Shown here: positions 24,127-35,143 of the stretch, piece by piece
Numbering within the stretch: the first letter of the stretch is position 1
Layout of the letters: each line of letters opens with the position of its first letter
Assembly: GCA_009103225.1 (NCBI GenBank)
Contig: RHPI01003369.1
Coordinates: forward strand, 1,832,887 to 1,896,886
Length of the DNA: 64,000 nt
Reading direction: 5' to 3'
Origin: Chlorokybus atmophyticus
Taxonomy: Eukaryota > Streptophyta > Chlorokybophyceae > Chlorokybales > Chlorokybaceae
Program-made: the position numbers and the translations under genes
Notes under the pieces: generated by a model
Database searches by the model: none
The model's input: the letters and a program-made list of their open reading frames with translations, nothing else
What the model was told of the DNA's origin: nothing

Positions 24127-24496
24127 ATCTGGGCGGCTTCAGAGTGCTCTCAGCAATGCTGACTATGAGGCTGCCGTGCGGTCACTCGAGGAGGCTGAGC
24201 GTGCGGGAGCGCTCGTGGAGACGGCTGCTGTGGAGGACGCTGTGGATGGAGTTGGTGTTGATGTGGCTGTTGGTGAAGACGTGTCGGGAGATGTTGGGTT
24301 GGAAGATGCTCTGCGAGCTGTTGTTGCGAACGAAGCGCGCGCGTCCACGACTGCGAGGAAAGGTATGTTGGATGATGATGAAGATGACGGTGGTGAGGGT
24401 GAGGGTGAGGGTGAGGGTGTGTCACATGTTGCTTCACGCAAAGAGTTGGGTCAGCAGGAATCAGATAGCGAGCATGTAGTAGGAGCTGCGGGATGA
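22045..24496 (+). CDS. VPS9A: VPS9a-type guanine nucleotide exchange factor for Rab5
   Basis: Activates Rab5-family GTPases on endosomes. Exons 22045-22208, 22671-22835, 22892-23051 and 23273-24496 join in phase to 570 residues. After a Gly-rich N terminus come FHDFLLKMRQPGAADLVRAI, AGEGLEKYLMTKL and LKPEHLDIPA, the helical bundle of plant VPS9a. The VPS9 catalytic core follows: NQYKAPRDKLVCILNCCRVV, then PGADDFLPVLVYI with the expected catalytic Asp, and QLHSNLEYIARYRHAPRL and AYFFTNLVSVEAF. The C-terminal half is low-complexity and acidic. It has a run of about 16 Asn from AAC codons and a GEGEGEG stretch, and may bind membranes or regulators. The ATG chosen is the first after the bL25 gene. 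Intron 23052-23272 is TG-rich. Confidence 0.92.
24079..24126 (+). repeat. AAC trinucleotide repeat encoding poly-Asn
   Basis: About sixteen AAC codons in a row inside the VPS9a coding exon, in frame; length is likely variable. Confidence 0.9.
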
Positions 24497-24570
24497 CCAG
24501 CTTAGTTGGGTGCTAGCTGCTCGCTGTATATTATGCTGTACATTACACCATACATGCAATGTTGTTAGAG

Positions 24571-24829
24571 ACGTGCTCTCTTATGCGGCTTGTGCCATTT
24601 TGTTGGATCGCGTGCAATCGGCCTGTGTTTGAACATGTGCATACAGGCGCTTGGCCTGTGCACACACACCCACATTTACGCGCACACACGCACAGGGACG
24701 TGCTCTCTTGTGCGGCTTGTGCTGGATGTTGGATTGCGTGCAACCGGCCTGTGTTTGAACAACACGTGCATACAGGCGCATGGCCTGTGCACACACACCC
24801 ACATTTGCGCGCACACATGCACATGCTCA
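24571..24829. repeat. Tandem duplication, two units of about 127-132 bp
   Basis: Unit 1 (24571-24697) and unit 2 (24698-24829) share ACGTGCTCTCTT, GCGGCTTGTGC, CGGCCTGTGTTTGAACA and GGCCTGTGCACACACACCC. They lie 74 bp after the VPS9a stop, so probably in its 3' UTR or just beyond. Confidence 0.8.
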
Positions 24830-25619
24830 CATATGCGAGCCGACACACAACAACCATGTATTCCACTGATGTTGGTTGAGTGCCCTGTAGCAATTCTCCT
24901 TTTGTACATGTGTTGCGCATGAATTGCATCAGTGCTGTATCGCAGCTGTGAGTTCAGCTTCAAGGTTGCCACTTGAGACAGGTGTGAGGACAGTGTCCAT
25001 CATGTCAGAATGCCCTCACACAACTCTGCAGGCCCCCATTCCATCCTAGCAATGTCAATAAAAGCTACAACAGTTCCAGTGGACAACTTGCCACGCCTCC
25101 ACCACAAACTTTTGCAGTCATCCTCAGTGCTTCAGCACCCAAAACCTATTAAACAACACTCCATACACAGGCTGAAGGCACAGTAGAAGCGGCAGATCTG
25201 CCATTTTATTCGGTGGTTGTGTTTGGCTAAACGGTAGTATGGTCAGCGAAAAGGGTTGACCAATACACCGTTGGTGTTGTTGTTGTTGTTGTGTCTGTAT
25301 GTGTCTCTCAAACCTATGGACCTGAGCAGTCTGCGATGTGGCTTTATGTGCGCCACTCCAGCAGTGCTCAAGCCCATTATTGTATCCTACACTATCTATA
25401 CAACTGTACAATGCATTTACACCAGCAAAAAAAAAGGAAACAATGCACAGTACAGTCTCTGACTGCTCGCGTGTGTGGCTCCCGAGCGGGTTTGGTCGTC
25501 ACACGTCCACGCTGCAGCCTGTGACAGCAGCACCACGCGGCGAACACACGCTGAAGGCGGGGGGAGATGTACAAGACGTGGGTGGGAGAGAAGGAGGAAG
25601 ATCATCACCGCCTTCAGAA
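24830..25619. other. Convergent intergenic region VPS9a / PHD gene
   Basis: 3' flanks of both genes. A TTG repeat lies at about 25272-25292. No gene recognised. Confidence 0.5.
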
Positions 25620-28604
25620 TTAATTAAGGAGGAACCCGCCGTCGAAGAGAGAAGGCTTGAGCAGCGTGTTGTTAGTGAAGTTGATGTTGTTATCGATGTT
25701 GTTAATGTAGTTGTTGTTGTCGAAGATGGCGGGCTTGATGTCGGCTTGGCACTCGTCGAAGATGCTGGGTTTGATGCCAGCGTACAGCGGGTCCACATCA
25801 TTGAAGGGTGTGACACAAGTTGGTTTCATGTCAGCGAGGGACACTAGGCAGTCTGAGCACACAAACTGCGGGGGTGGGGCGAGAGAGTCTTCCGTGATGC
25901 CGTTGCAACGCGTGTGTTGCCACACCTCGCACACGTCACAACATACCATCCTCTCACCGTCGTCGTCACGCGCACCACATGGGCAACGCACCGTCCAGCT
26001 GTCAGCGTCCTCACCCTCGAAGCGCCACGGCGAGTCCACGTCCTCTCCACAAGCGCGCAAAACCAACACGGGCGGAGGCGAGAGCAGGAGTGGTCCACAT
26101 GTTGGGTCTCCACTCCCCACCTTCATAGCTTTGAGCACCCACTCAGCGGGCTCGCCATCACCAAGAGCCTCCAACCCAACGACCGCGTCCACACGTAGTC
26201 CACGTAGGGCCGGGTACACGCCTCTGAACGCGCGCTCGGCCTCGCGCTTGAGCTCACCCAATGTGGCGCACGCCGACACGCTGATCAGCTCCGATGGCGG
26301 GGCCACATTGCGCCGGGCTGCGATGCGAGGGTTGTTGTCCAACATCACCGTGCACGCCACATGATGAACCGCCTCTAAAGTGTGAGAGGGGATGTGGGGT
26401 GAGAGTGTGAGATTGGATGATGAAGAGGAGGAGCAGGAGATGAGGGCGCTGTTGGAAGAGTTGTTGTCATCGTTGTTGGGGGTGGGCACGTCCCCGCGGT
26501 AGTCCTTCATGAGGTGTTTGGTGTCGAGAATGATGCGGGCCGCCTCGGCAATAGAGGAGAAGTGGCTAACAACAACGTTGGTGCAGAAGGCCGGGGCATA
26601 GCTTGCGAGGACGTACTTGTAGATGAGAAGCATGTCGCGCCACACCTGATCGCGGGAGGGGAGAGCAGGGATAGGTGGCCTTGATGTTGTGGTGGTGGTG
26701 GTTGTTATTGCTGGTGAGGAAGAAGGATGCAGTGTGGCAGCAGCAGCCTCAACTGGGTCAAAGAGAGTGGGATCCTGCAGATGATACTCGAGGACTTTTG
26801 TGCGCGTGTTGAAGGCGCGGCGTACAGCAACATCCCCAACGATGCGGTTGCCGATGGACTTGAGCACATGGTCGAGGAGGCCCGTGTCACCAATGCGCTG
26901 GCGTGCGCCATCCCTTAGCTCTTGCCTTGTCATGAGTGGCTTCGTCGCCACGCGCAGCACGTCCACAACAACACGCGTGGCGAGCTCCACGCGCTTCGCT
27001 GACCACCTGCACGGGGCTGTCCCACTGGCTGTCGTGGGCTTATTGTGGCTTGTTGTCACGGTTGTCGTGGTTGAACACGTCGGGGAGGATGTTGTGGAGG
27101 ACGAGGCTGCCTGCACCAGCTTGATGTTGGTGTCCACATCATTGCCGGCTGTGTCCTTGAGGTGCATCATGTAGCGCAGCAGCTCCCCCAACGTGGCGAG
27201 TGTCTGCGGGTGCTCCAGGCGCAGCCCCCACGCTGCGTACGCCACGTACGTGTTGATGGTACGACTCACACCCGCGCTCCCGACCACATCCGTGACGCCC
27301 TCAAAGTCTTTCAGTATGGCTTGGAGCGGGGCCGCACGCACAATGTCCACAGCGGTAGCGAAGCAACGTGGCGTGATGCCATAACTCCCTCTCCCAAAGG
27401 TGTAGCCCCAACGTGCGAACCAGGGAGCTCCAAAGGCAGCCGCGTGGAGGAGACGATAATCACACGCGCCGCCGTTGGGTTTAAGCTTGCGTGACACGTC
27501 CTCTACGCTGACTTGTCTTGCGCGCACGGTGGAGCAGAGACGGTCCCACAACTCCATCAGCTGCGTGCCGGACAGGCGAGGGGACCCGCCCTCGCGACCG
27601 TTCATGCGAAGAAGGTGACCGAAGCCGTTGCCGTGAAGAGTGCCGTGAAGGAGGTGGGTCGCGCATTCCAGCGCAGATAAGGAGGAGGACAGACATGCCG
27701 GCAGCCATGACGACCCGCATGGCTTGCACGCCCTGTTTGAGAGACCATCAACATCAGGACCATGGTCATCCATGTCATAAGCACAAGCACCGTACCGTCC
27801 CAACGTGGCTGCATGCATGCATGCAAGTCGGCTGTACGTAAAGTCTACCAGCATGCAAGCCACAAGCCAATCAAAAGCTAGCACGCGGGCAAACGGAATA
27901 CACAGCCACACATGCGAGGACTGACTCTTCAGCTGACCGTTGCAACACTGACTGACACCTTGCGCAGCATTGGGGCAATGTTGGCTGCTGACTCGCTCAT
28001 AACTCAAAGTATGAGGACAGCACATCCATGCACACCTGACAAGTGAGCCGGGTGCAGCTCGAGGAGATGATGATGGCGCCGCCGTCTGGCATGCGGGGCA
28101 GCAGCCGGCGGCGACAGGGGCAACGTGCACAGGGTTGGGGATGATGAAGTGGTAGCGGAAGGCTGTGACGGGATGGTCGCCCCAGCCCATCACCTTGCAG
28201 TGGTCGCAATGCAGCGGGCGGGAGTGGTGAGAAGAGAGCGCCATCGCTGCCAGGAGGTTGCCCTTGCGCCGCCTGTCATCCTCTACCGCCTCCGTCAGGT
28301 CCTCCTTGTACACCAGCACCTCCACGCCAGCGGCGTCGTCCACCACCACGCGCCAGCACTGCAGCCCGGGCTCCGCCACATGCAGGGGCTCCCCGAACTG
28401 CTGAATGAACGCCTCCACGGCCGTCCTGAACGCAGGGCGGCAGGCGCCCGTCCTCGCCGCCCCATCGCCGCCGTCGCCAACGACCTCCACGGGCACACCA
28501 GCCACCACGTCGACGGTGAGCGGGCAGCCGTCCCCGGTGACCGCACGCCGCCGCTGCTTGGCAGGAGGCGGCTCCCCTGCTTGGATCAGCACAGCACTAT
28601 CCAT
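25620..28604 (-). CDS. MMD1/MS1-like PHD-finger protein
   Basis: Predicted nuclear chromatin reader. Two exons, 28036-28604 and 25620-27732, are separated by a 303-bp in-frame intron and give 893 residues. N-terminal features are those of the land-plant MALE MEIOCYTE DEATH 1 / MALE STERILITY 1 family: CDHCKVMGWGDHPV with YHFIIP, then LLHGTLHGNGFGHLLRMNG, LSGTQLMELWDRLC, ARQVSVEDVSRK and FARWGYTFGRGSYGI. A C4HC3 PHD finger follows near residue 770 (WTVRCPCGARDDDGERMVCC, CEVWQHTRCNGI, FVCSDC). The tail has three KP(S/A)(I/L)FD copies. Thr- and Ser-rich linkers lie between. An in-frame upstream ATG at 28787 would add a Gly-rich stretch; 28604 is preferred because the added part looks like leader sequence. 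In land plants these proteins act in meiosis and tapetum; an algal role is unknown. Confidence 0.9.
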   Translation of the reverse strand: MDSAVLIQAGEPPPAKQRRRAVTGDGCPLTVDVVAGVPVEVVGDGGDGAARTGACRPAFRTAVEAFIQQFGEPLHVAEPGLQCWRVVVDDAAGVEVLVYKEDLTEAVEDDRRRKGNLLAAMALSSHHSRPLHCDHCKVMGWGDHPVTAFRYHFIIPNPVHVAPVAAGCCPACQTAAPSSSPRAAPGSLVRCAWMCCPHTLSYERVSSQHCPNAAQGVSQCCNGQLKSQSSHVWLCIPFARVLAFDWLVACMLVDFTYSRLACMHAATLGRYGACAYDMDDHGPDVDGLSNRACKPCGSSWLPACLSSSLSALECATHLLHGTLHGNGFGHLLRMNGREGGSPRLSGTQLMELWDRLCSTVRARQVSVEDVSRKLKPNGGACDYRLLHAAAFGAPWFARWGYTFGRGSYGITPRCFATAVDIVRAAPLQAILKDFEGVTDVVGSAGVSRTINTYVAYAAWGLRLEHPQTLATLGELLRYMMHLKDTAGNDVDTNIKLVQAASSSTTSSPTCSTTTTVTTSHNKPTTASGTAPCRWSAKRVELATRVVVDVLRVATKPLMTRQELRDGARQRIGDTGLLDHVLKSIGNRIVGDVAVRRAFNTRTKVLEYHLQDPTLFDPVEAAAATLHPSSSPAITTTTTTTSRPPIPALPSRDQVWRDMLLIYKYVLASYAPAFCTNVVVSHFSSIAEAARIILDTKHLMKDYRGDVPTPNNDDNNSSNSALISCSSSSSSNLTLSPHIPSHTLEAVHHVACTVMLDNNPRIAARRNVAPPSELISVSACATLGELKREAERAFRGVYPALRGLRVDAVVGLEALGDGEPAEWVLKAMKVGSGDPTCGPLLLSPPPVLVLRACGEDVDSPWRFEGEDADSWTVRCPCGARDDDGERMVCCDVCEVWQHTRCNGITEDSLAPPPQFVCSDCLVSLADMKPTCVTPFNDVDPLYAGIKPSIFDECQADIKPAIFDNNNYINNIDNNINFTNNTLLKPSLFDGGFLLN

Positions 28605-31600
28605 GAACCAGTCCCACGACAGCGCCGCCGCACCTACTCCACCTCCTGGCCCTCCCTCGCCGCCGCCGCCGCCGCCGCCGCGGCCGTGAATGCAGCAGAG
28701 TCGAAACGCTACACAGACTAGCAGAGTGAGGGAAGGTACCGCGAGGGAGGGGTGACGGTACGGAGCATGGGGCGCCGCATCATGCAAAAATCATGCCCAT
28801 CGGGGCGGAAGGGCGACTTTTTCCGCTGTGTCCACTTGCCCTGCTAGGGACACCTGACGCGACGGCTCCGCCGCGCTGCGCCGGACGCGTGATGTCAGAC
28901 CGCGCCTGCCGTGTCAAGCGGTGTTTCCCTTTTTTACGGCGCGCAACTAGCAAAGGACCGCACGCTCCCTGTGCCCCCATTCCGTCCCTCTAACCCTGAC
29001 TGGATGAGAATCCCTGGCAGCACCGCTGCCGCCGGCCAAAGCATCCGGTAAAGTTTAAGAGAAAAATTACACGCTGGACCACACTTGTGTGGGCCAAATT
29101 GGTGGGCTTCAAGCCGCATCAGTGATGCAGTCTCACTCATGCCCTCGGCTCACATCAAGTGTCTCTTCCTGTTTCGTTATGTTTCCGGTTTGGCGAGTCA
29201 TAGGTGACAATGGAGAAGTTTTCGTTACTGCCGAAGTGCCCTGGTCGGACGTATTGAATAGAACCGATTGCGGGCAGGTCTGGGGTGACGTCGCCGCGGC
29301 ACAGTGACCGGCGCGCTGGAATGATTCTTCGGATCTTTGGTTCTGACCTCAGGCCGAGGTTACCGGCGCCACAACACCTGGCTACGGCGGATATTATCCC
29401 CTGTGCCACAGAAGATGCCAGTGCCCAGTGGGCACTGCCGACCCAATGAACGGCGCAACCAGGGGCCACGACGACGTCCCCTGACAGCCATGGTACCCTG
29501 GCACTGTGACCAATACGACGGCGTGGATACCGCCGAGTCTGCCGCGGGCTCTTGACCTAGAGCGCGCAGTGTGCAGCCTGCTACACCTACCTGTGCATGC
29601 TGTGTGCCTAGAACACGCCGTCGAACCGTTGGGGCGGGGTCATCAAGTACAGCTGTACTACAGTACCTATGCAGAAGTACCCTGATTCGTAAGATCATGT
29701 GTGATCTTACCAGCACAGGCCTACTGGGGGGTCCCACTGGGGGTAGCATAGCCTATATCATGTACCCGCCTATAGTCTGGTACCTGGTAGGGGCGACTAT
29801 GCATGTCATGATGTACCATGCTAGATATTGGTGGGCGCTACGGCTCGTGGGCCATAACTGGGCGGCACCACTATCATGAAGGTGCCCATTTAGTCAATGG
29901 GAGGGTGTTCTTCAATTCTAGCGGCAATGTCACAGTCAAGTTGAGACTCTCAATGCGTGTGACATTATGAACTCGGAATGTCATTTGTTGTGCTACGCGT
30001 ACCTAGTTTGGGTACGATGTGCAGTGCTGCTGTGGTATGGTGGTGGCTGGCGTGACCGGCAAAGTGTCGCAAACGGTCGCGACTGACCGCCGAGTCCGAG
30101 CCTTGCTGAGGCACAGGGAGTACGCCCCTATTAGGTCGAACAGAAAGTGGCTGGGTTATCTGCTGCCTCATCAGTCGCGGGGTGCCAATACCTTATTGGC
30201 CCTACACTCAGAGAACTTCACTCAAGTTGAAACCAAGTTCTGATCATGCGACTGGCACTCACTGCACTGGGCCATGGCCACCGGTAGGCCTAAGAAGGCC
30301 TAGGTAGGCATTTGGCCAATGGTACATCGACCAAAGCAATGTGGCTCATGGGCCATGAGTCATGGCGTTTACATCTCAAGTTTCGTGGAACCCTAAGGCT
30401 ACTTTGTATGCAACGTACCGTAGTGCTGCGAAATCTTCATCAAAGAGGCCTTGTAAATTATATGAATTCTTCTGCTAAAAGCCCGCATCCTAATGTGTTG
30501 ATGTAATATATGCATATGTTCAAGCGCGAAAAGACTATTAAGATTGTTAATTTAATATTGTGCCCGTGCGAAGTTATTTATCTGTAAAACATTTGTGGTA
30601 CGGCATATATATGCCGGTATATGGTGAAGCAGACTTGTATAGACCTATCATATGTATTAATTGCAGCATTAAATAACCTGAGTTAGCCATTGTGTTGTTA
30701 TACTTTATACCTTACAGTCAATAATAATATTCACGCTCAATGCATGTTTAATGCTGATTACGAGCTAAATGAGCAATTTTAAACAATCTTAATGGGGGTA
30801 TCAGCAATGGCGGCGGCGATGACGTTATCGTTGATGATACATGCAATGACGATGAACATAATGCATTCAAAATGCTGCTCATCATGTTAAAGTGGTAGGG
30901 TGGTGGTAGAGTATAATAAGTTGCCATAAGCAAAGCCATAAGCAGAGCAACTGCGCATGCCAATACTATACTTACTGCGCATGGCCGTCGAGAAAACGCA
31001 GAATGATCTTGCATGGCATGTAAGCTCTATAAAGAAAGAAGCAGATGTTGTCGCATTTGGATAGATTTCAAGCGATTATATTTGCACGCGACTCTCCTGC
31101 GGATTCCAAACAGCTGCAAAACAATGTTAGAACCTAGATGCCCAGAGAAGGGCAACTACAGGTTTTAACATTGTACATACAACATGTGAAAGTCATCTGT
31201 TGAAGCGTTGCATAATCTTGCACTCAGCTGCCAGAGCGTTTTAAGGGGCGCGAGCCTGACCAACAGCAATCAGTTGTGCATTAGAAATGGTAACAGCCCT
31301 CTCAGCAAATGGAGGGGCATACTTAGTAAGGACCCGCGCGCTTGAGTGCCGATTAATTTGGTTCAGCTGGATTACGAGGATTGAAGATGAAGTCGCGTCA
31401 GCACGAGGTACATTTGCAACAACAGAGGTTCTTTCAGCAATTAATTGCTCTCAGCATCTGGTGATGCTGGAGCCAGAATATGGTTGTCGTCAGCGGTAAC
31501 ATACTGCAAGAGTTGATTAGATGGTCAGCTAATCGGTCAATGCACACATTCAACAGCAACAGTACAGCAGCAGACGAATAATATAGCATGCATAACTGAC

Positions 31601-32398
31601 ATAGCTGCACGATACGGAACACGGGTACAACAGGGTATCAATAATAAATACTTGATGGTATGTAGGTGATTTGCATAAATATGACTTGGATACTACATTT
31701 ATGTGCAAAGTGAGCAAGCGACAAGTTACAATTTGCAATAAACGCCGTAAAAGTGCAAGGTAGCAATGTGAAAGCTTAAGCTCTCACAACTCTGGGAATA
31801 CATCACCAACATTGTCAAATTTGGAGTCCGACACCCGTGACATAAAATCCTTCTCATACTTAATGCATTTCACTCAATTCATCAACACTACGTTAAGCAG
31901 GAAACGTAGCTAGCACCTGGCATCTATCTGTGGTCTGGTCGTAACATATCATAGTCTAGCCGGATTACATAAGATTGGATTCCCTACCTAATCGTATGGT
32001 CTGTCCAATATCTGTCGCATCTACTCGTAGGTAGCATAGTCTGTGCACGACATACTTATCGTACCTAGCACAGTTAAGCCAGTCAATCTCTAGGTTATGT
32101 AATTTGCCTAGCAGATACCTGATACTATCGCTAGACAAATATTAGACCCGCAACCACTAGCGTCATTCTGAAGCATCCAAAGTATCTAGCGCTTAACTGT
32201 TGCCTTTGGTTTTACGATATAAGTTGAGTTACGCTAACTTTTGCTGAAGATACATAATGGATTACATGAAATTTGTAACTCGATTGCTCGGTTCGAACTT
32301 GAAAGTGACGCCGCCGCCACTGCCATCGGTGAGCATGTTCAGCAAAGGCAGTTGGCGGCGGATATGGCAGCGGCAGGGATGGTGGCGGCGGCAGCGGC
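28605..32398. other. Long intergenic region, no recognised gene
   Basis: 28.6-29.1 kb is the upstream flank of the PHD gene. 29.4-30.4 kb is rich in short palindromes and hairpins, for example AGTACAGCTGTACT at 29648-29661 and a stem GTAAGATCA-TGTG-TGATCTTAC near 29689-29710. 30.5-32.2 kb is AT-rich. 32.29-32.39 kb is GCC/GGC-rich, just before a gypsy LTR. Open frames are short and unlike known proteins. Confidence 0.45.
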
Positions 32399-32788
32399 TG
32401 TAACAGTCGAGGCCAAATTTCATGCTTTTGAGACCTTTTTAGGGCCATCCATCGAGCACCACGTTTTCATGACTTGTGGCAGATATCGGCGAGTTACGAG
32501 TGTGCCACGAATCGACCGGGGCCCCAGGACCAGTCCGGAAGGTGCTAGAAAACGGAGGGCCAGTCGAGAAGGGCTCGACCAGATTTCTTGAAGGGCCTGG
32601 TGCCAAGTAGTATAACTTGACTATATGAGCACCTACTTAGGAGATCTTTAGTGCGTAAGAAAGGTTCAGAAGTATATTACAAGGTTCTGCAATAACATCT
32701 TATCATCTAATTTAGCGTAGCACGGGAATTGTCTAGACAGTAGCATGTGGAGACTGGTATAAAAGCGACATTCTACAATGTGCAATAC

Positions 32789-33076
32789 TGTAAGAAGCGG
32801 GGTGCTGCCGCCCCCTTTTATCCCCTACCCCAACACCACCACCACAGCAACGTTGCCGCCGCCGCTGGCAGCCAGGGGATCGAAAGATCCCCTGGTTATG
32901 GCGGTCGCTGCGTTAGCAGCACCGCCATGCGGTCGATATCGGTGTTGCATAACATAACACCTTGTAAGGGCCTATGAAGGCCCTCATACGACTCCAATGG
33001 CTGTGTTTATTCCGTTGGGACTCTTATTTCTCATTATATTGGGTGGGGAACTGCATAACGGTAGCACTCCGTTACA
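32789..33076. mobile_element. MITE family B inserted in the old LTR
   Basis: The left end TGTAAGAAGCGGGGTGCTGC matches the reverse complement of the right end (GGTAGCACTCCGTTACA). It interrupts the LTR exactly where the intact element reads TGCAATACAACC, and TAC recurs just after the right end, suggesting a 3-bp target duplication. The interior is GCC/GGC-rich, includes a GGGGATC-GAAA-GATCCCC stem, and has no gene. Confidence 0.65.
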
Positions 33077-33255
33077 TTTACAACCTTTAGCTCCCTGGTT
33101 TTTTGTGTGCAAGCCTATGAAGGCCCTCATACGACTCTAATGGCTGTATTTATTCCGTTGGGACTCTTATTTCTCATTATATTGGGCGGGGAACTGCATA
33201 ACGGTAGCACTCCGTTACATTTACAACCTTTAGCTCCCTGGTTTCTTGTGTGCAA
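32970..33255. repeat. 143-bp tandem duplication across MITE and LTR
   Basis: GCCTATGAAGGCCCTCATAC... at 32970-33112 is repeated at 33113-33255 with few changes. Each unit joins the 3' part of MITE B to LTR sequence, so the duplication is younger than the MITE insertion. Confidence 0.85.
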
Positions 33256-33585
33256 GCCTGGTGGTGGTTAGCAGGGGTTGCTAGCGAGTGTCCACTGGTG
33301 TGGGCTTGCTTGTGTGACGATCCATGGCGCTACACAAGTCGATGTGTAGCTTCAAGTGCGTGCGCATGCGTACGCGTGGCGGGGCGCGCGTGTGTGCTTG
33401 GCAGAGGGGGCAAGGTTCCGGTGTGAATACCGTGCCTTGGTGAGAGGGTTGTTGGACCAACTCATAGGTGATAAGGCACGAGCACCGTCACAACTGGTAT
33501 CGGAGCACGGTTTATGAAGATGAGAGAGAAAGTGTGTGCACGTTTGCACTTTTCATTCGGAAGCGGAATGTAGTGTGTTAGTGGA

Positions 33586-34618
33586 GATGGAGGATGCTCG
33601 CATGGAAGAGCTTCAAGCTGCCATCTTAGCATTGAGGGAAGAGCTTCATCACACTCAAGCGGCGGCACAAGCACAACGCGAGGCGTATGAGCATGCGATG
33701 GCGCGTGTACAAGTTCCCATGGCATCAAGCTCGCGCAAGTGAAGATGCCAAAGCCCAAGCCATTCAAGGGTCAACGTAATGAAGATGCAGTAGGCCAATG
33801 GATTTTTTAAGTATCGTTCTGGTTGAAGCTCACGGAGGTGCCCACGCATCTGCACGTGGAGGTTGCAGCGACATTGCTTGAAGGTGCAGCACTTGTATGG
33901 TGGAGACATCGTTGTACGCGTGTTGCAAGTGGGTTGGCGCTACCATTGACCACCATGGAAAAGTGAGCTTTGGAGATCACCAGTTTGTTCCCGTGGAAAG
34001 TGTGAAGGCCGCACGCGATAAACTTGCAGCCCTTGTGCAAACGGGGTCGGTGACGTCGTACACGGCTATGTTTCCGCGATTGGTGATGTCCATACCCAAC
34101 ATGACCGAGGAAGAGCAGTTGGACAGGTACACACATGGTTTGAAACCTTTGGGACGCAAAGAAGTGGAGCTACGGGACCCTAAAACTTTGGCGGAAGCTA
34201 TACGCATCGCGGAGCGTCTCGACACGCTGTACTTCAAGTCTTTTGCAACAAACGCTGACTGGAGGCGTGGGAGCACGCAAGAGCGTGGTGCTCAGCCTAG
34301 GGGAAGCTTTCAACATGCATGGACACGAAGGGAACCAAGTTCACACTTGCAAAGGAAGGTGGAGCTGATTTTGGACCATCACCAATGGAGGTGGGTGCCG
34401 TATACACGTGTAACGGCGTGGCGAAGCACGGTGGACGTGGTAAGGCAGGTAGCAGCGTGCGCAAGTGTTACGTGTGCGGTTCGACAGAACATTTGGCGTT
34501 CAATTGCTCGAAGCGGTGCACGCAAACGTCTGCATCAGCTGGCAACACATATCGCGCAAGATGCATCAACGCAATGTTTTCACTTTGTACAACTCCACTA
34601 ATTGACAATTGCAAATGA
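33586..34618 (+). pseudogene. gag remnant of the truncated gypsy copy
   Basis: The start MEDARMEELQAAILALREEL matches the intact gag at 48466. The frame is broken by a small deletion near 33737, a TAA near 33807 and further shifts. Pieces with IPNMTEEEQLDRYTHGLKPL and the zinc knuckle CYVCGSTEHLAFNC survive in different frames. Confidence 0.8.
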
Positions 34619-35143
34619 CACGAGTAGTGCCAGTTGTGAATGGAGATTGCTTGGCCGAATAGAACAAGTCTGTTGGCCCCTCCGCACTGACTGGCGGTCA
34701 CGACAGCCGATGTTGCCACCGCACTGCCCTCAAGGGTTAGAGCATGCGTGCGAATGCGTGCGCGCGCACAAAAACCTTCACACCCCCGCGAATCCATGCG
34801 GTGGCTATCCCACAAGCACACACGTATTGAAAATAATGTGAGTTATTAAGTGATGTGCTGGGATGCAATGCTTAGGGGTGGGCTGCCTGAGTGGCCGCCT
34901 TCCCTTCGCAGTAGTAAGCTAGGCTAGGCCAGGCAGCTATGCTAGGCTAAGCTAGGCTAGCAAGTAAGCAAACCTAGCTAGGCTACACCAGTAGCAGCGT
35001 TATACACAACAACTAACACCGCTACCCGTCCAAACACATGGGTGGCGGTGGCTGCTACTGCTGCCGCCGTCGCTGAATGCTCTGCGCCGCCGCTGCCGCC
35101 GCCGCCCCACAGGCCCCTTGCCTCCCCTTGCTTCGATACCAAT
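34619..35143. other. Intergenic with CTAGG repeats
   Basis: Degenerate GCTAGGCTA repeats lie at 34915-34990, and a GCC-rich strip at about 35040-35105 leads into the next MITE. No gene seen. Confidence 0.45.

Larger units (their letters stand above)
32399..34618 (+). mobile_element. Decayed, truncated Ty3/gypsy copy (LTR plus gag)
   Basis: It aligns by eye along its length with the intact element at 47700-53754. The LTR starts TGTAACAGTCGAGGCCAAAT at 32399 and ends CCGTCACA at 33492, followed by the primer-binding site TGGTATCGGAGCAC. A gag remnant runs to about 34.6 kb, where similarity stops; no pol and no second LTR were found. The LTR is lengthened by an inserted MITE and a 143-bp tandem duplication. 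Confidence 0.8.

Noticed and set aside
24590-24830. CRISPR-like array
   Set aside because: Only two long units without spacers, in a eukaryotic 3' flank.
33536-34618. Functional gag gene in the truncated gypsy copy
   Set aside because: Several frame breaks and stops compared with the intact gag, and no pol or 3' LTR.
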